From Actinokineospora pegani (GTDB taxonomy: Bacteria > Actinomycetota > Actinomycetes > Mycobacteriales > Pseudonocardiaceae): DNA of 64,000 nucleotides. Under the pieces are notes generated by a model. The model was given only the letters and a program-made list of their open reading frames with translations, made no database searches and was not told where the DNA came from. Below are positions 1-10,057 of the stretch, one piece after another (position 1 is the stretch's first letter; every line of letters starts with the position of its first letter). Location of the stretch: assembly GCF_009745975.1 (NCBI RefSeq), contig NZ_WHOL01000117.1, positions 186,001 through 250,000 of the forward strand, in the 5' to 3' direction. Position numbers and translations under genes: made by a program.

Positions 1-52
1 GCGTGGCCGACTGCTGGGCGAGGTCCTGCGCGAGGATGAGGGCGGCGCTCAC
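1..52 (-). CDS. nuoJ: NADH-quinone oxidoreductase subunit J, 5' end only
   Basis: Only the first 17 codons lie in the window, starting at a GTG at 52 and running off the left edge ([17 protein letters not shown]). The GTG overlaps the nuoI stop codon by 4 bases, the same coupling used through most of the operon. The identity as the membrane subunit NuoJ of complex I rests on the invariant order nuoI-nuoJ in actinobacterial nuo operons, not on the short peptide itself. It is transcribed leftward with the rest of nuo. Confidence 0.75.
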   Translation of the reverse strand, partial: MSAALILAQDLAQQSAT

Positions 53-573
53 TTCGTCCCCTCCTCGCGCGCGAGCTGCGGACCGTTGACGTAGTAGTCC
101 TGCTCGTTGTCGCCGAGGCGCATCGGGTGCGGCGGCTGCTCCATGCCCGGCAGCAGCGGCGCGAGCAACTGCTCCTTGGTGTAGATCAGCCGCTGGCGGT
201 CGTCGTCGGCCAGCTCGAAGTCGTTGAGCATGGTCAGCGACCGGGTCGGGCAGGCCTCGATGCACAGGCCGCAGCCGATGCAGCGCAGGTAGTTGATCTG
301 GTAGTCGGCGCCGTAGCGCTCGCCGGGGGAGAACCGCGCGTCGTCGGTGTTGTCCCCGCCCTCGACGAAGATCGCGTCAGCGGGGCAGGCCCACGCGCAC
401 AGCTCGCAGCCGACGCACTTCTCCAGCCCGTCCGGGTGCCGGTTGAGCTGGTGGCGGCCGTGGTAGCGGGGCGCGGTGCCCGGGAAGTTCTCCGGGTACT
501 CCTCGGTGACGACCTTCTTGAACATCGTCCCGAAGGTCACCCCAAACCCCTTCAAGGGGTCGAAGATGCTCAC
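49..573 (-). CDS. nuoI: NADH-quinone oxidoreductase subunit I (two 4Fe-4S clusters)
   Basis: A 174-residue peripheral-arm subunit of complex I. It passes electrons from NuoG towards NuoB through two [4Fe-4S] clusters. Both CxxCxxCxxxCP ferredoxin motifs are visible: [12 protein letters not shown] near residue 53 and [12 protein letters not shown] near residue 98. The GTG start at 573 (VSIFDPLKG) overlaps the nuoH stop codon by 4 bases, which fixes the start, and the stop overlaps nuoJ in the same way. The length is typical of the family. Identification is secure. Confidence 0.97.
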   Translation of the reverse strand: MSIFDPLKGFGVTFGTMFKKVVTEEYPENFPGTAPRYHGRHQLNRHPDGLEKCVGCELCAWACPADAIFVEGGDNTDDARFSPGERYGADYQINYLRCIGCGLCIEACPTRSLTMLNDFELADDDRQRLIYTKEQLLAPLLPGMEQPPHPMRLGDNEQDYYVNGPQLAREEGTK

Positions 574-1868
574 TGGTCGGTCTCCTTCTCGGCCGCGCCA
601 ACCGACGCGGTCTGGCGCTTGCGGCGCTGCCTGGCGGGCTTGGCCAGCTCCGCCTTGTCCGGCACCACCAGGTCCAGCGGCGGGATGGGGTAACCGCCGC
701 CGGTGACCGGCACGCGGTCCTCGTCGTCGGGCACCGAGCGCTCCGGCAGCAGGAAGCTGAGGCCGATCAGCACGACCAGCACGATGCCGCCCGCGGTGAG
801 GATGGTCCCCGCGGAGATGTCGGCCTCGTTGCGGAACGCGCGCAGCGCCACCACGAGCACGATCCAGACCAGGTTGGCCGGGACGAGGACCTTCCAGCCC
901 AGCCGCATGAACTGGTCGTAGCGCAGGCGGGGCAGCGTGCCGCGCAGCCAGATGAAGAGGAACAGGAAGATCAGCGTCTTGCCCAGCCACCACAACATGG
1001 GCCACCAGCCGGTGTTGAACATGTTGTCGTTGATCGCCGACAGCGGCCACGGGGCCATGTACCCGCCGAGGAACAGCGTGGTGCAGAACGCCGAGACCAT
1101 GACCATGTTGACGTACTCGGCCAGGAAGAACAGGGCGAACTTCATCGACGAGTACTCGGTGTGGAAGCCGCCGACCAGCTCCGACTCGGCCTCGGGGAGG
1201 TCGAACGGGGCGCGGTTGGTCTCGCCGACCATCGAGATCACGAAGATGACGAAGCTGGGGATCAGCAGGAAGAAGTACCAGCCGTCCGCCTGCGCGTCGA
1301 CGATGTCGCCGGTGGACATCGAGCCGGTGTAGAGGATGACCGCGACCAGCGACAGGCCCAGCGCGATCTCGTAGGAGATCACCTGCGCCGCCGAGCGCAG
1401 GCCGCCCAGCAGCGGGTACGGCGAGCCGGACCCCCAGCCCGCGAGCACGATGCCGTACACGCCGACCGAGGAGCAGGCCAGCGTCACCAGCACACCCACC
1501 GGCAGGTCGACGAGCTGCAGCACCGTGCGCTCGCCGAACATCGAGACCTCGGGCCCGAACGGGATCACCGACAGGGCCAGGAACGCCGGGATCGTGGACA
1601 GGATCGGGGCCAGGAAGTAGACCTTCCGGTCCGCGGAGTCCGGGATGACCTGCTCCTTGAACGGCAGCTTCAAGCCGTCCGCCAAGGATTGCAGCCAACC
1701 GCCGGGGCCGACCCGGTTGGGACCGGGCCGGTTCTGCATGCGGCCGACGACCTTGCGCTCCATGACGATCATGAACAGGGTCATCAACATGCCGATGAGC
1801 AGCAGTGCGACGGCCTTGACCAGGATCAGCCAGAGCGGGTCGTCCGCGAGCAGTTCTGCCCTGGTCAT
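570..1868 (-). CDS. nuoH: NADH-quinone oxidoreductase subunit H
   Basis: A 432-residue integral membrane subunit of complex I at the junction of the hydrophilic and membrane arms, where the quinone site is formed. About eight hydrophobic segments are visible. Family signatures include the cytoplasmic loop [19 protein letters not shown] near residue 37 and the [20 protein letters not shown] region near residue 220. The C-terminus is longer than in E. coli (about 325 residues) and ends in a charged Lys/Arg-rich tail, as is common in actinobacteria. The ATG at 1868 overlaps the nuoG stop by 4 bases. Confidence 0.97.
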   Translation of the reverse strand: MTRAELLADDPLWLILVKAVALLLIGMLMTLFMIVMERKVVGRMQNRPGPNRVGPGGWLQSLADGLKLPFKEQVIPDSADRKVYFLAPILSTIPAFLALSVIPFGPEVSMFGERTVLQLVDLPVGVLVTLACSSVGVYGIVLAGWGSGSPYPLLGGLRSAAQVISYEIALGLSLVAVILYTGSMSTGDIVDAQADGWYFFLLIPSFVIFVISMVGETNRAPFDLPEAESELVGGFHTEYSSMKFALFFLAEYVNMVMVSAFCTTLFLGGYMAPWPLSAINDNMFNTGWWPMLWWLGKTLIFLFLFIWLRGTLPRLRYDQFMRLGWKVLVPANLVWIVLVVALRAFRNEADISAGTILTAGGIVLVVLIGLSFLLPERSVPDDEDRVPVTGGGYPIPPLDLVVPDKAELAKPARQRRKRQTASVGAAEKETDQ

Positions 1869-4333
1869 GCGTTGCCTCCAGCGTGGACCGTGCCGACTCC
1901 CAGACCGACCACGTCGCCGTGGCCTGCGCCGAGCACCCGGCGGGTCGCCGAGCCGGGCGAGTTCGCGGGCAGCCAGACCACGCCGTCGGGCAGGTCGGCG
2001 ATGGCCAGCGGCAGCGTGAGCGAACCGCGGCCGGTGGACACCTCGACCGGCGCGCCCGAGGTGAGGCCGAGGCCGCTGGCGGTGGCGGCGGACAACCGCG
2101 CGACCACGGGGCGGGCGGTGCCCGCCAGGTGCGGCTCGTCGTCCTGCAGCGAGCCGGCGTCCAGCATCATCCGCCAGCTCGCCAGCACGGCCTGCCCGGG
2201 GCCGGGGGCGGCGGGGGCGGCCGCGGTGGTGGCCGGGGCGGGCGCGGTGCGCGCGGTCGAGCCGAGCCGGGCCCGGTCCGCGGCGCTGGCCGCCGGGGTC
2301 TGGGTGAACAGGTCGACGTCCATCTCGACCGCCAGCGAGTCCAGCACCCGGCAGTCCGGCAGCGCGCCGGTGCCCTCCAGGGTGTTGCCGAACTCGCGGA
2401 CCCGACCCTCCCAGTTGATGAAGGAGCCGGACTTCTCGACCGTCGGGGCGATGGGCAGCACGACGTCGGCGTGCGCGGTGACCGCGCTGTGCCGCAGTTC
2501 CAGGCTGACCACGAACCCGGCGGTGGTCAGCGCCCGCTCGGCGAGCTGCGGGTCGGCCAGGTCGAACGGGTCGACACCGCCGATCACCAGCGCGTCGAGC
2601 ATGCCCACCGAGGCGGCCGACAGGATGCTGTCGGTGTCGCGGCCGGGGGCGGGCGACAGCGCGCCCGCGGCCAGGCCCCATGCCTGCTCGACCGCGGCGC
2701 GGGCCTTGTGGTCGCTGACCAGGCGTCCGCCGGGCAGCAGGGTCGGCGCGGCGCCGGACTCCAGCGCGCCGCGCTCACCGGCGCGGCGGGGGATCCAGGC
2801 GATCCGGGCCCCGGTGGCCGCGGCCAGCCGCAGCACCGAGGTGAACAGCCCCGGCACGGTGGCTGCGCGCTCGCCGACCAGGATGACCGAGCCCGTGCCC
2901 GCGAGGGCCATGACGACGCCCGGGTCGTTGTCGGACAGGCCGTCCAGGGTGGCGGGCTCGGCCCCGGGCGGGCAGGCCAGCAGGGTGCCGGAGGTCTTCT
3001 CGACGCTCGGGGTCGTCCACTGCCCCATGTGGAAGACCCTGGTCTTGTTCCTGCGGACCGCCTTGCGCAGCCGCAGGAACACGATCGGCGCCTCCTCCTC
3101 CGGCTCGAAGGCCACGCAGAGCACCGCGGGGGCCTGCTCGATCGCCGCGAAGGTCACGCCGGTCTCGGGGGTGGTCCCCACGACCGTCGAGGCCAGGAAC
3201 TCCAGCTCCTCGGCCGACTGCGGCCGGGCGCGGAAGTCGATGTCGTTGGTCTTGAGCGCGATCCTGGCGAACTTGGCGTAGGCGTAGGAGTCCTCGGCGG
3301 TCAGGCGGCCGCCGGTGAGCACCGCGGCGCCCTTGCCCGCACGCGCCTTGAGCAGGCCCTCGGCCGCGACCTGCAGCGCGTCGGTCCAGCTCGTCTCGAC
3401 CAGCTCACCGGTCTCGGCGTCGCGGACGAGCGGGCGCTTGACCCGGTCGGCCGCGCCCGAGTAGCGGAACGCGAAGCGGCCCTTGTCGCAGAGCCACTCC
3501 TCGTTGACCTCCGGGTCGTCCGCGGCCAGCTTGCGCATGACCTTGCCGCGCCGCCAGTCGGTGCGCTCCGCGCAGCCCGACGAGCAGTGCTCGCAGACGC
3601 CGGGGGTGGACACCAGGTCGAACGGGCGCGACCGGAACCGGTAGGCGGCGGAGGTGAGCGCGCCGACCGGGCAGATCTGGATGGTGTTGCCGGAGAAGTA
3701 GCTCTGGAACGGCTTCTCCTCGGCGATGCCGACCTGCTGCTGGGCGCCGCGCTCGAGCAGCTCGATGAACGGGTCGCCCGCGATCTGCGCCGAGAACCGG
3801 GTGCAGCGCTGGCAGAGCACGCAGCGCTCGCGGTCGAGCAGCACCTGGGTGCTGATCGGCAGCGGCTTGGGGAACGTCCGCTTGGTCTCGACGAAGCGGG
3901 ACTCGGTGCGGCCGTGCGCCATCGCCTGGTTCTGCAGCGGGCACTCGCCGCCCTTGTCGCAGACCGGGCAGTCCAGCGGGTGGTTGATGAGCAGCAGCTC
4001 CATCACGCCCTGCTGGGCCTTGTCCGCCACCGGCGAGGTCACCTGCGTCTTGACCACCATGCCGTCGGCGACGGTGAGGGTGCAGGAGGCCTGCGGCTTG
4101 GGCATCGGCCGCCCGCCCACCTCCACCTCGACCAGGCACTGGCGGCAGGCGCCCGCGGGGTCGAGCAGGGGGTGGTCGCAGAACCGGGGGATCGTGATGC
4201 CCAGGCGCTCCGCGGTGCGGATGATCAGCTCGCCCTTGGGCGCGTCGACCTCGACGCCGTCGATGACGAGGCGGACGTGGCCCTCGGGGACTGGGGCCTT
4301 GTCCGTGGTGGGGTTCTCCGGCGCGATCGTCAT
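1865..4333 (-). CDS. nuoG: NADH-quinone oxidoreductase subunit G
   Basis: An 822-residue iron-sulfur subunit of complex I. The N-terminus is a [2Fe-2S] ferredoxin domain ([17 protein letters not shown]). It is followed by Cys-rich segments [13 protein letters not shown] and [11 protein letters not shown] for [4Fe-4S] clusters, then CEHCSSGC, which opens the molybdopterin-oxidoreductase-like domain that fills the rest of the protein. The start is the ATG at 4333 (MTIAPENP), which overlaps the nuoF stop by 4 bases; an upstream in-frame codon at 4399 would intrude into nuoF. The low-complexity Ala/Pro stretch near residue 705 is a linker inside the C-terminal part. Confidence 0.97.
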   Translation of the reverse strand: MTIAPENPTTDKAPVPEGHVRLVIDGVEVDAPKGELIIRTAERLGITIPRFCDHPLLDPAGACRQCLVEVEVGGRPMPKPQASCTLTVADGMVVKTQVTSPVADKAQQGVMELLLINHPLDCPVCDKGGECPLQNQAMAHGRTESRFVETKRTFPKPLPISTQVLLDRERCVLCQRCTRFSAQIAGDPFIELLERGAQQQVGIAEEKPFQSYFSGNTIQICPVGALTSAAYRFRSRPFDLVSTPGVCEHCSSGCAERTDWRRGKVMRKLAADDPEVNEEWLCDKGRFAFRYSGAADRVKRPLVRDAETGELVETSWTDALQVAAEGLLKARAGKGAAVLTGGRLTAEDSYAYAKFARIALKTNDIDFRARPQSAEELEFLASTVVGTTPETGVTFAAIEQAPAVLCVAFEPEEEAPIVFLRLRKAVRRNKTRVFHMGQWTTPSVEKTSGTLLACPPGAEPATLDGLSDNDPGVVMALAGTGSVILVGERAATVPGLFTSVLRLAAATGARIAWIPRRAGERGALESGAAPTLLPGGRLVSDHKARAAVEQAWGLAAGALSPAPGRDTDSILSAASVGMLDALVIGGVDPFDLADPQLAERALTTAGFVVSLELRHSAVTAHADVVLPIAPTVEKSGSFINWEGRVREFGNTLEGTGALPDCRVLDSLAVEMDVDLFTQTPAASAADRARLGSTARTAPAPATTAAAPAAPGPGQAVLASWRMMLDAGSLQDDEPHLAGTARPVVARLSAATASGLGLTSGAPVEVSTGRGSLTLPLAIADLPDGVVWLPANSPGSATRRVLGAGHGDVVGLGVGTVHAGGNA

Positions 4334-5691
4334 GAGTGCGCTCCAGCCAGTGCGGGGGACGCGGTCGCGGCGTTCTGGTCGCCCGTGTTCTTCGCGCACA
4401 GCGCCAGGAACTCGTCCCGGAAGTACTTGATGCCACTGGTGATCGGGCTGACGGCACCGTCACCGAGCGCGCAGAACGAGCGCCCGAGGATGTTGTCGCA
4501 GATGTCCAGCAGCGTGTCGATGTCGCCCGGGGTGCCCTTGCCGTCGAGCATCCGCTCCAGGATGCCGGTCAGCCAGTAGGTGCCCTCGCGGCACGGCGTG
4601 CACTTGCCGCACGACTCGTGCTCGTAGAACTGGCTCCACTTCATGACCGCCCACGGCACGGACACGGTCTCGTTGAAGACCATGACCGCGGTGGTGCCCA
4701 GCATCGAGCCCGCGCCCGCGGCGCCCTCGAAGTCCAGTGGGACGTCGAGGTGCTCGGCGGTGAACATCGGGGTCGACGAGCCGCCCGGGGTCCAGAACTT
4801 CAGCGGGACGCCGTCCTTCATGCCCCCGGCCATCTCCAGCAGCTCGCGCAGCGTGGTGCCCAGCGGCGCCTCGAACTGGCCGGGGTTGGTCACGTGGCCG
4901 GAGATCGAGTAGATCTTCGGGCCGGGCGACTTCTCGGTGCCCATCGTGCGGAACCAGTCCGCGCCCCCGTTGACGATGAAGGGAACGCTGGCGATGGTCT
5001 CGACGTTGTTGATCGTGGTGGGCGCGCCGTAGAGGCCCGCCGCCGCCGGGAAGGGCGGCTTGAGGCGGGGCTGCCCGCGGCGGCCCTCCAGCGAGTCGAG
5101 GAGAGCGGTCTCCTCGCCGCAGATGTAGGCGCCCGCGCCCGCGTGCACGACGATCTCCAGGTCGAACCCGGAGCCGAGGATGTCGCGGCCCAGGTAGCCC
5201 GCGGCCTTGGCCTCGCGCACCGCCGCGTTGAGGCGGCGGATGCAGTGCAGGGCCTCGCCGCGCACGTAGATGAAGCAGTGGTGCGCGCGCATCGCGTACG
5301 AGGCGATGACGCAGCCCTCGATCAGCGAGTGCGGGTCCGCCATCATCAGCGGGATGTCCTTGCACGTGCCCGGCTCGCCCTCGTCGGCGTTGATCACCAG
5401 GTAGTGCGGCTTGTCCTCGTTGGGCGGCATGAACGACCACTTGACGCCCGCGGGGAAGCCCGCGCCGCCTCGGCCGCGCAGGCCGGACGCCTTGACCAGC
5501 TCGACGATCTGCTCCGGGGTGCCGCCCAGCGCCTTGCGCAGCGCCGAGTAGCCCTCGAGCTGCTCGTAGGTCTTGAGCGACCACGACGTCGGCGACAGCC
5601 AGCGCTTGGTCAGCACGGGCGTGACCGGAGCGGGCTTGTTGATAGTCGGCTCAGCGGTGGGATTCTGAGAGGGAGTGTTCGGGGTTGTCAC
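4330..5691 (-). CDS. nuoF: NADH-quinone oxidoreductase subunit F (NADH/FMN site)
   Basis: A 453-residue subunit that oxidises NADH and carries FMN and cluster N3. The glycine-rich NADH/FMN-binding segment [13 protein letters not shown], the FMN segment [12 protein letters not shown] and the [4Fe-4S] motif [12 protein letters not shown] with the distal Cys in [10 protein letters not shown] are all present. The N-terminal 30 residues (Thr/Pro/Asn rich) form an extension before the conserved part. The chosen GTG at 5691 (VTTPNTPSQ) overlaps the nuoE TGA by 4 bases. A 3' overlap with nuoG keeps the operon tightly coupled. Confidence 0.97.
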   Translation of the reverse strand: MTTPNTPSQNPTAEPTINKPAPVTPVLTKRWLSPTSWSLKTYEQLEGYSALRKALGGTPEQIVELVKASGLRGRGGAGFPAGVKWSFMPPNEDKPHYLVINADEGEPGTCKDIPLMMADPHSLIEGCVIASYAMRAHHCFIYVRGEALHCIRRLNAAVREAKAAGYLGRDILGSGFDLEIVVHAGAGAYICGEETALLDSLEGRRGQPRLKPPFPAAAGLYGAPTTINNVETIASVPFIVNGGADWFRTMGTEKSPGPKIYSISGHVTNPGQFEAPLGTTLRELLEMAGGMKDGVPLKFWTPGGSSTPMFTAEHLDVPLDFEGAAGAGSMLGTTAVMVFNETVSVPWAVMKWSQFYEHESCGKCTPCREGTYWLTGILERMLDGKGTPGDIDTLLDICDNILGRSFCALGDGAVSPITSGIKYFRDEFLALCAKNTGDQNAATASPALAGAHS

Positions 5692-6554
5692 TTCTTCTCC
5701 ACCTCCGGCAGCGGGGCCTTGGCGGGGTACGGCTTGGCCGTCCACCCGCGGTCCTCGGCCAGCTTCGCGCCGCGCAGCGTCTCCACCGCGGCACTGGGAC
5801 CGTCCACAGAGGCCCGGTAGTCGGCCTCGTCCTCGGGCCAGAACCCGGCCAGCTCCAGTTCCGCGGTGCGGAAGTCGCGCAGCGGCGCGCCGCGGGTGGG
5901 CGCGGGCTTCTCGCCCGCCCGCAGGGCGTCCACGAGCGCGACGGCCGAGTCCGCGGTCTGGTTGTCGAAGTACTCGTAGTTGACCTGGATGACCGGGCCG
6001 AGGTCGCAGGCCGCCAGGCACTCGGCGTGCTCCAGCGTGACCGAGCCGGGAGCGCCGGGCTCGCCGACGGTCTCGTTGTGGCCCAGCTTCTTGCCGTCCT
6101 CGCCCAGGTGCTCGCCGAGCTTGTTGTAGATGTCGTCGCCGCCCAGCGCCGCGCAGAGCGTGTTGGTGCAGACGCTGACCAGGTGCTCGCCGCAGGTCTT
6201 GCGCTTGTACATCGTGTAGAAGGTCGCCACCGCGGAGACCTCGGCCGGGGCCAGGTCGAGCTGCGCGGCGCAGAACTGGATGCCCGCCTGGCTGACCCTG
6301 CCCTCCACCGACTGCACCAGGTGCAGCATCGGCAGCAGCGCGGAGCGCGAGTCCGGGTAGCGCAGCACGATCGCGCGCGCCTTCGCCACGATGCCGTCGA
6401 AGACGCTCAGGTCCTCGACGAACTCGGTGACGAGGTGCTCGGCCGCGACCGGGGAGATGCCCAGGACGTCGGTGTCGCCCACCGTCTCCTGGTGCGTCGT
6501 CCCGGCGCCCACGCTGGAGCCGCCGTAGGTGGAACCGGTGTTGCTGCCGGTCAT
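5688..6554 (-). CDS. nuoE: NADH-quinone oxidoreductase subunit E
   Basis: A 288-residue thioredoxin-fold [2Fe-2S] subunit (cluster N1a) that pairs with NuoF. The four cluster cysteines are visible in CTNTLC near residue 130 and CLAACD near residue 172. The protein is clearly longer than E. coli NuoE (about 166 residues): it has an N-terminal Gly/Thr-rich stretch of about 40 residues and a C-terminal tail of about 90 residues after the cluster domain. The ATG at 6554 overlaps the nuoD stop by 4 bases. Confidence 0.95.
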   Translation of the reverse strand: MTGSNTGSTYGGSSVGAGTTHQETVGDTDVLGISPVAAEHLVTEFVEDLSVFDGIVAKARAIVLRYPDSRSALLPMLHLVQSVEGRVSQAGIQFCAAQLDLAPAEVSAVATFYTMYKRKTCGEHLVSVCTNTLCAALGGDDIYNKLGEHLGEDGKKLGHNETVGEPGAPGSVTLEHAECLAACDLGPVIQVNYEYFDNQTADSAVALVDALRAGEKPAPTRGAPLRDFRTAELELAGFWPEDEADYRASVDGPSAAVETLRGAKLAEDRGWTAKPYPAKAPLPEVEKK

Positions 6555-7933
6555 CGGTCACATCCCCCCATCACCGGGTCGAGCGAGGCGACGGCCGCGA
6601 TGACGTCAGCGATCATGCCGCCCTCGCTCATCGCGGGCATGGCCTGCAGGTTGACGAAGCTGGGTTCGCGCACGTGCACCCGCATCGGGCGCGTGCCGCC
6701 GTCGGAGACGACGTGGTAGCCGAGCTCGCCGCGCGGGGACTCGACCGGCACGTAGACCTGCCCGGCCGGGACCTGGAAGCCCTCGGTCACCAGCTTGAAG
6801 TGGTGGATCAGCGACTCCATGGACTGGCCCATGATCTTGCGGACGTGCTCGAGGGAGTTGCCCATGCCGTCGGAGCCGATGCTGAGCTTGGCGGGCCAGG
6901 CGATCTTCTGGTCCTCGACCATCACCGGGCCGGGCTCGAGCTTCTTGAGCGCCTGGTTGATGATCCGCAGGCTCTGGTGCATCTCCTCGAGCCGCAGCAG
7001 GTAGCGCGCGAAGGAGTCGGCCGCGGTGTCCGTCGGGACCTCGAAGTCGTACTCCTCGTAGCCCAGGTACGGCTCGACCTTGCGCAGGTCCCAGGCCAGG
7101 CCCGCGCTGCGCAGCACCGGGCCGGTGATGCCCAGCGCGAGGCAGGCGTCGACCGGGAGGTAGCCGACGTCCTTGAGCCGGTTGCGCCAGATCGGCTGCC
7201 CGGTCAGGAGCTTGTCGTAGTCCGGCAGGCGCTTGTTCATCACCTGCAGGAATTCCTTGATCTTGACCTCGTAGTCGGCCGGGAAGTCCTGGGCGAGGCC
7301 GCCGGGGCGGATGAACGCGTGGTTCATCCGCAGGCCGGTGAGGTGTTCGAGCAGGTGCAGCGCTTCCTCGCGCTCGCGGAACCCGGAGGTCATCGCGGTG
7401 AGCGCGCCCAGCTCCATGCCGCCGGTGGCCAGCGCGACCAGGTGCGAGCTGATCCGGTTGATCTCCAGCAGGATGACCCGCAGGACCTGCGCGCGGCGCG
7501 GGGCCTCGACCCCGAGCAGCTTCTCCACCGCGAGGCAGTACGCGGCCTCGTTGGACAGCGGCGCCAGGTAGTCCATCCGGGTCACGAAGGTGACGCCCTG
7601 GGTCCAGGTGCGGTACTCGGTGTTCTTCTCGATGCCGGTGTGCAGGTACCCGATCACCGAGCGGGCCTGGGTGACGGTCTCGCCCTCGAGCTCCAGCACC
7701 AGCCGCAGCACGCCGTGCGTCGACGGGTGCTGCGGGCCGAGGTTGATGATGATCCGCTCGTCGTTGCTGGCGTCCTCGAGGACGTCGTCCCAGTCGCCGC
7801 CGGTGACGGTGTAGACCTTGCCCTCGGTGGTCTCGCGCTCCGGCGCGGGGAACGCCTCGGAGCGGCTGTCGCTGCCCTCGGGGCTGGTGTCGGTGCCGGT
7901 GGTGGCGTCGGAGAGGTTGTTGCCGGTGGTCAC
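6551..7933 (-). CDS. nuoD: NADH-quinone oxidoreductase subunit D
   Basis: A 460-residue 49-kDa-type subunit related to the large subunit of NiFe hydrogenases, forming much of the quinone pocket with NuoB. The N-terminal signature [15 protein letters not shown] (near residue 67) contains the conserved His residues of the quinone site. [17 protein letters not shown] and [14 protein letters not shown] are further family blocks. The GTG start at 7933 overlaps the nuoC stop by 4 bases and gives an acidic Thr/Ser-rich extension of about 55 residues. An internal start nearer the conserved block cannot be excluded. Confidence 0.96.
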   Translation of the reverse strand: MTTGNNLSDATTGTDTSPEGSDSRSEAFPAPERETTEGKVYTVTGGDWDDVLEDASNDERIIINLGPQHPSTHGVLRLVLELEGETVTQARSVIGYLHTGIEKNTEYRTWTQGVTFVTRMDYLAPLSNEAAYCLAVEKLLGVEAPRRAQVLRVILLEINRISSHLVALATGGMELGALTAMTSGFREREEALHLLEHLTGLRMNHAFIRPGGLAQDFPADYEVKIKEFLQVMNKRLPDYDKLLTGQPIWRNRLKDVGYLPVDACLALGITGPVLRSAGLAWDLRKVEPYLGYEEYDFEVPTDTAADSFARYLLRLEEMHQSLRIINQALKKLEPGPVMVEDQKIAWPAKLSIGSDGMGNSLEHVRKIMGQSMESLIHHFKLVTEGFQVPAGQVYVPVESPRGELGYHVVSDGGTRPMRVHVREPSFVNLQAMPAMSEGGMIADVIAAVASLDPVMGGCDR

Positions 7934-8751
7934 GAGTACGACCTCCGCTGGTCGGGCGGAGGGATCTCCGCGCCCTTGTACTCGACGGGGATGCCGCCGA
8001 GCGGGTAGTCCTTGCGCTGGGGGTAGCCGTCCCAGTCGTCCGGCATGAGGATGCGGGTCAGCGCCGGGTGGCCTTCGTAGACGATGCCGAACATGTCGTA
8101 GGCCTCGCGCTCGTGCCAGTCCGCGGTGGGGTAGACCTCCACGACGGACTGGACCGTGGGCACCGTGCTCGGCGCGCCTTCGGCGGCGGGCCAGTCGATG
8201 GCGACCTCGAGGCGGATGCGCCGCCGGTAGGTCATCGACGTCAGGTGGTAGACCGAGTGCAGCCGCTGCGGCACGTCGACCCCGTAGTCCACCCCGGACA
8301 CCGAGCTGCACAGCTCGAACCGCAGCGCGGGCTCGTCGCGCAGCGCGCGGCACAGCTCCAGCAGGTGCTCGCCCGCGACGTAGAAGGTGATCTCGCCGCG
8401 GTCGACGGTGACCTGCTGCACCGCTTCGGCCGGGATCTCCCGGGTGGCCATGGCGGCGGCCAGGTCGTCGGCCAGCTCGTCGAACCAGCCGCCGTAGGGG
8501 CGCTCGGCCGGGGCCGGGGAGTACGCGGGGAGCTTGAGCCCGCCGAAGCCGGAGGTGTCGCCGGAGCCGGAGATGTTGAACATGCCCTGGCGCTCGCGGC
8601 CGGTGACCAGCGGGGCCTTGGCCTCCGCGGTGCCGGGGGCGGTGGCCTGAAGCCCCGCGTCGGGCTGCTGGGCGGAGGAGTCCTCGCCGCCGATCTCGCG
8701 GCCGGGGACGTCGGCCTTGGGCTCTTCTGGTGTGGTGGGTTCGTCAGCCAT
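7930..8751 (-). CDS. nuoC: NADH-quinone oxidoreductase subunit C
   Basis: A 273-residue 30-kDa-type subunit of the complex I peripheral arm. The conserved C-terminal block is [20 protein letters not shown] followed by [20 protein letters not shown]. The first 90 or so residues are a poorly conserved Ala/Pro/Glu-rich extension ahead of the domain, as in other actinobacteria. The ATG at 8751 lies 11 bases after the nuoB stop. NuoC and NuoD are separate genes here, not fused as in E. coli. Confidence 0.95.
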   Translation of the reverse strand: MADEPTTPEEPKADVPGREIGGEDSSAQQPDAGLQATAPGTAEAKAPLVTGRERQGMFNISGSGDTSGFGGLKLPAYSPAPAERPYGGWFDELADDLAAAMATREIPAEAVQQVTVDRGEITFYVAGEHLLELCRALRDEPALRFELCSSVSGVDYGVDVPQRLHSVYHLTSMTYRRRIRLEVAIDWPAAEGAPSTVPTVQSVVEVYPTADWHEREAYDMFGIVYEGHPALTRILMPDDWDGYPQRKDYPLGGIPVEYKGAEIPPPDQRRSYS

Positions 8752-8762
8752 CGTCGGTCAGC

Positions 8763-9311
8763 TCACTTCTTCGCGAACTTCTTGGTGGAGGCGATCAGCT
8801 CGGTGCGGTGGCCCTGCTCGGCCAGCAGCGCCGCGCGGGTGGCGTTGATCGGCTCGTCGGCGATCTTGGCGTGCAGCTTGAGGATCGCGTCGATGAGCAT
8901 CTCCGGGCGCGGCGGGCAGCCGGGCAGGTACATGTCGACCGGGACGATGTGGTCGACGCCCTGCACCACGGCGTAGTTGTTGAACATGCCGCCGGAGGAG
9001 GCGCACACGCCCATCGCCAGCACCCAGCGCGGCTCGGGCATCTGGTCGTAGATCTGGCGCAGCACCGGGGCCATCTTGTTGGTGACCCGGCCCGCGACGA
9101 TCATCAGGTCGGCCTGGCGCGGGGAGGCCCGGAAGACCTCCATGCCGAAGCGGGCGAGGTCGTAGCGCGGCCCGCCGCTGGTCATCATCTCGATCGCGCA
9201 GCACGCCAGCCCGAAGGTCGCGGGCCACAGCGAGTTCTTGCGCGCCCAGTTGACCAGCTTCTCGACGCTGACCAGCAGGATTCCGTTGGGGATTTTCTCT
9301 TCGATGCCCAT
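8763..9311 (-). CDS. nuoB: NADH-quinone oxidoreductase subunit B (cluster N2)
   Basis: A 182-residue subunit carrying the terminal [4Fe-4S] cluster N2, which reduces menaquinone. The tandem cysteines of the family are visible in [10 protein letters not shown] near residue 36, CASSGG near residue 101 and PGCPPRPE near residue 131. The ATG at 9311 ([10 protein letters not shown]) is 15 bases after the nuoA stop, with an AGGCA-like ribosome site. Length and sequence are typical, so the call is secure. Confidence 0.97.
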   Translation of the reverse strand: MGIEEKIPNGILLVSVEKLVNWARKNSLWPATFGLACCAIEMMTSGGPRYDLARFGMEVFRASPRQADLMIVAGRVTNKMAPVLRQIYDQMPEPRWVLAMGVCASSGGMFNNYAVVQGVDHIVPVDMYLPGCPPRPEMLIDAILKLHAKIADEPINATRAALLAEQGHRTELIASTKKFAKK

Positions 9312-9326
9312 GACGCGTGCCTCCCG

Positions 9327-9725
9327 TCAGTTCCAGTCGAGTCCGCCGCGCCGCCACACGTAGGCGTAGGCGAAGCCGACCGTCGCGATGAACAAGAAGA
9401 TCTCCACAAGTCCGAACAGGCCGAGGACGTCCGCGGTGACCGCGAACGGGTAGAGGAACACCATCTCGATGTCGAACAGGATGAACAGCATGGCCGTCAG
9501 GTAGTAGGCGACCGGGATGCGGCCGCCGCCGACGACGGGCTGCGGCGAGGGCTCGATGCCGCACTCGTAGGCCTGCTGCTTGGCCCGGTTGTAGCGGCTG
9601 GGACCGACCAGCGGCCCGAGCAGGGCCGAGCCGACCGCGAAGACCGCCGCCAGGGCGAACATCACGACCAGGGGCAGGTATACCCCCAGGTCCGACGACA
9701 CGTCCGAAGATTGGGCTACGAGCAT
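9327..9725 (-). CDS. nuoA: NADH-quinone oxidoreductase subunit A, first gene of the nuo operon
   Basis: A 132-residue membrane subunit with three hydrophobic segments. It shows the NuoA block YECGIEPSPQP followed by RIPVAYYLTAMLFILFDIE, whose acidic residues are conserved in the quinone channel region. The ATG at 9725 (MLVAQSSD) has GGAG 6 bases upstream. A GTG two codons earlier, with AAAGGA at good spacing, is an alternative. As the first nuo gene it sits below the Rex operator at 9838-9855, so NADH-responsive repression is expected. Confidence 0.95.
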   Translation of the reverse strand: MLVAQSSDVSSDLGVYLPLVVMFALAAVFAVGSALLGPLVGPSRYNRAKQQAYECGIEPSPQPVVGGGRIPVAYYLTAMLFILFDIEMVFLYPFAVTADVLGLFGLVEIFLFIATVGFAYAYVWRRGGLDWN

Positions 9726-9793
9726 GACCACTCCGTCGTCCTTTCCCGCTTCCTCCGGCCGAACCCTATGGGGACCTGGTCGCACCACCTGTT

Positions 9794-9809
9794 GTTAGGC
9801 GGGCCTAAC
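9794..9809. promoter_or_regulatory. perfect 7+2+7 inverted repeat in the nuo leader
   Basis: GTTAGGC, a GG spacer, then GCCTAAC form a perfect dyad 69 bases before the nuoA start and 28 bases from the Rex operator. The geometry resembles a dimeric repressor or activator site. It is not an IdeR/DtxR box, because the TTAG and CTAA half-sites are separated by 6 rather than 1 base. The binding protein is unknown. Confidence 0.45.
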
Positions 9810-9837
9810 CGCGGCACCCGTACTCGCGGGCCGTCGC

Positions 9838-9855
9838 TTGTGAAAACATTCACAA
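9838..9855. promoter_or_regulatory. Rex operator upstream of nuoA
   Basis: TTGTGAA-AACA-TTCACAA is a perfect 18-base palindrome that matches the consensus for the NADH/NAD+-sensing repressor Rex (TTGTGAA, 4 bases, TTCACAA). It lies 113 bases upstream of the nuoA ATG. Rex control of nuo and of rex-hemACD is established in Streptomyces coelicolor. The rex gene is in this window at 44806-45600 with its own site at 45652-45669. Confidence 0.9.
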
Positions 9856-9868
9856 GCCTGGGCAGGCG

Positions 9869-9886
9869 GTGTGGGTGGCTTCACAA
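9869..9886. promoter_or_regulatory. second, degenerate Rex-like site
   Basis: GTGTGGG-TGGC-TTCACAA keeps one perfect Rex half-site (TTCACAA) and matches 4 of 7 bases in the other. It starts exactly 31 bases from the perfect operator, close to three helical turns, so two Rex dimers could sit on the same face of the DNA. It may instead be chance. Confidence 0.35.
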
Positions 9887-10057
9887 GCAACCTGGGTCAG
9901 TGTAGGACGTCGCTCACAGGGGGTGAGGCGGGGTCCTCGAGTGAGGATTCTCATTGGGACTGGCTGGGTGGGTTCGCCAGTGCGGGTGTAGTGGCCCTGC
10001 GTGCCCTGGGGCCTTGCTGCGGCTGGGTGGGGGTGGGCCCCGAAGGGAGCTGGAGGG

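Larger units (their letters stand above)
9726..10057 (-). promoter_or_regulatory. nuo promoter region and menJ 3' flank (332 bases without a gene)
   Basis: No coding frame here looks real. The half next to nuoA (9726-9890) holds regulatory DNA. It contains a 16-base inverted repeat at 9794-9809, a perfect Rex operator at 9838-9855 and a weaker Rex-like site at 9869-9886. A possible sigma-70 promoter reading towards nuoA has TTCACA inside the Rex operator as a -35 and TACGGG 16 bases on as a -10. That assignment is weak but would let Rex block the -35. The other half (about 9890-10057) is the menJ 3' flank, where I see no convincing terminator. Confidence 0.6.

Noticed and set aside
1161-3281. 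Long plus-strand open frame antisense to nuoG and nuoH
   Set aside because: It mirrors real genes on the minus strand. Its translation is Arg/Ala/Ser-rich with no domain, and such shadows are expected at this GC content.
9794-9809. IdeR/DtxR iron box before nuoA
   Set aside because: The TTAG and CTAA pieces are 6 bases apart, not 1 as in the IdeR consensus, so it was recorded only as an unassigned palindrome.
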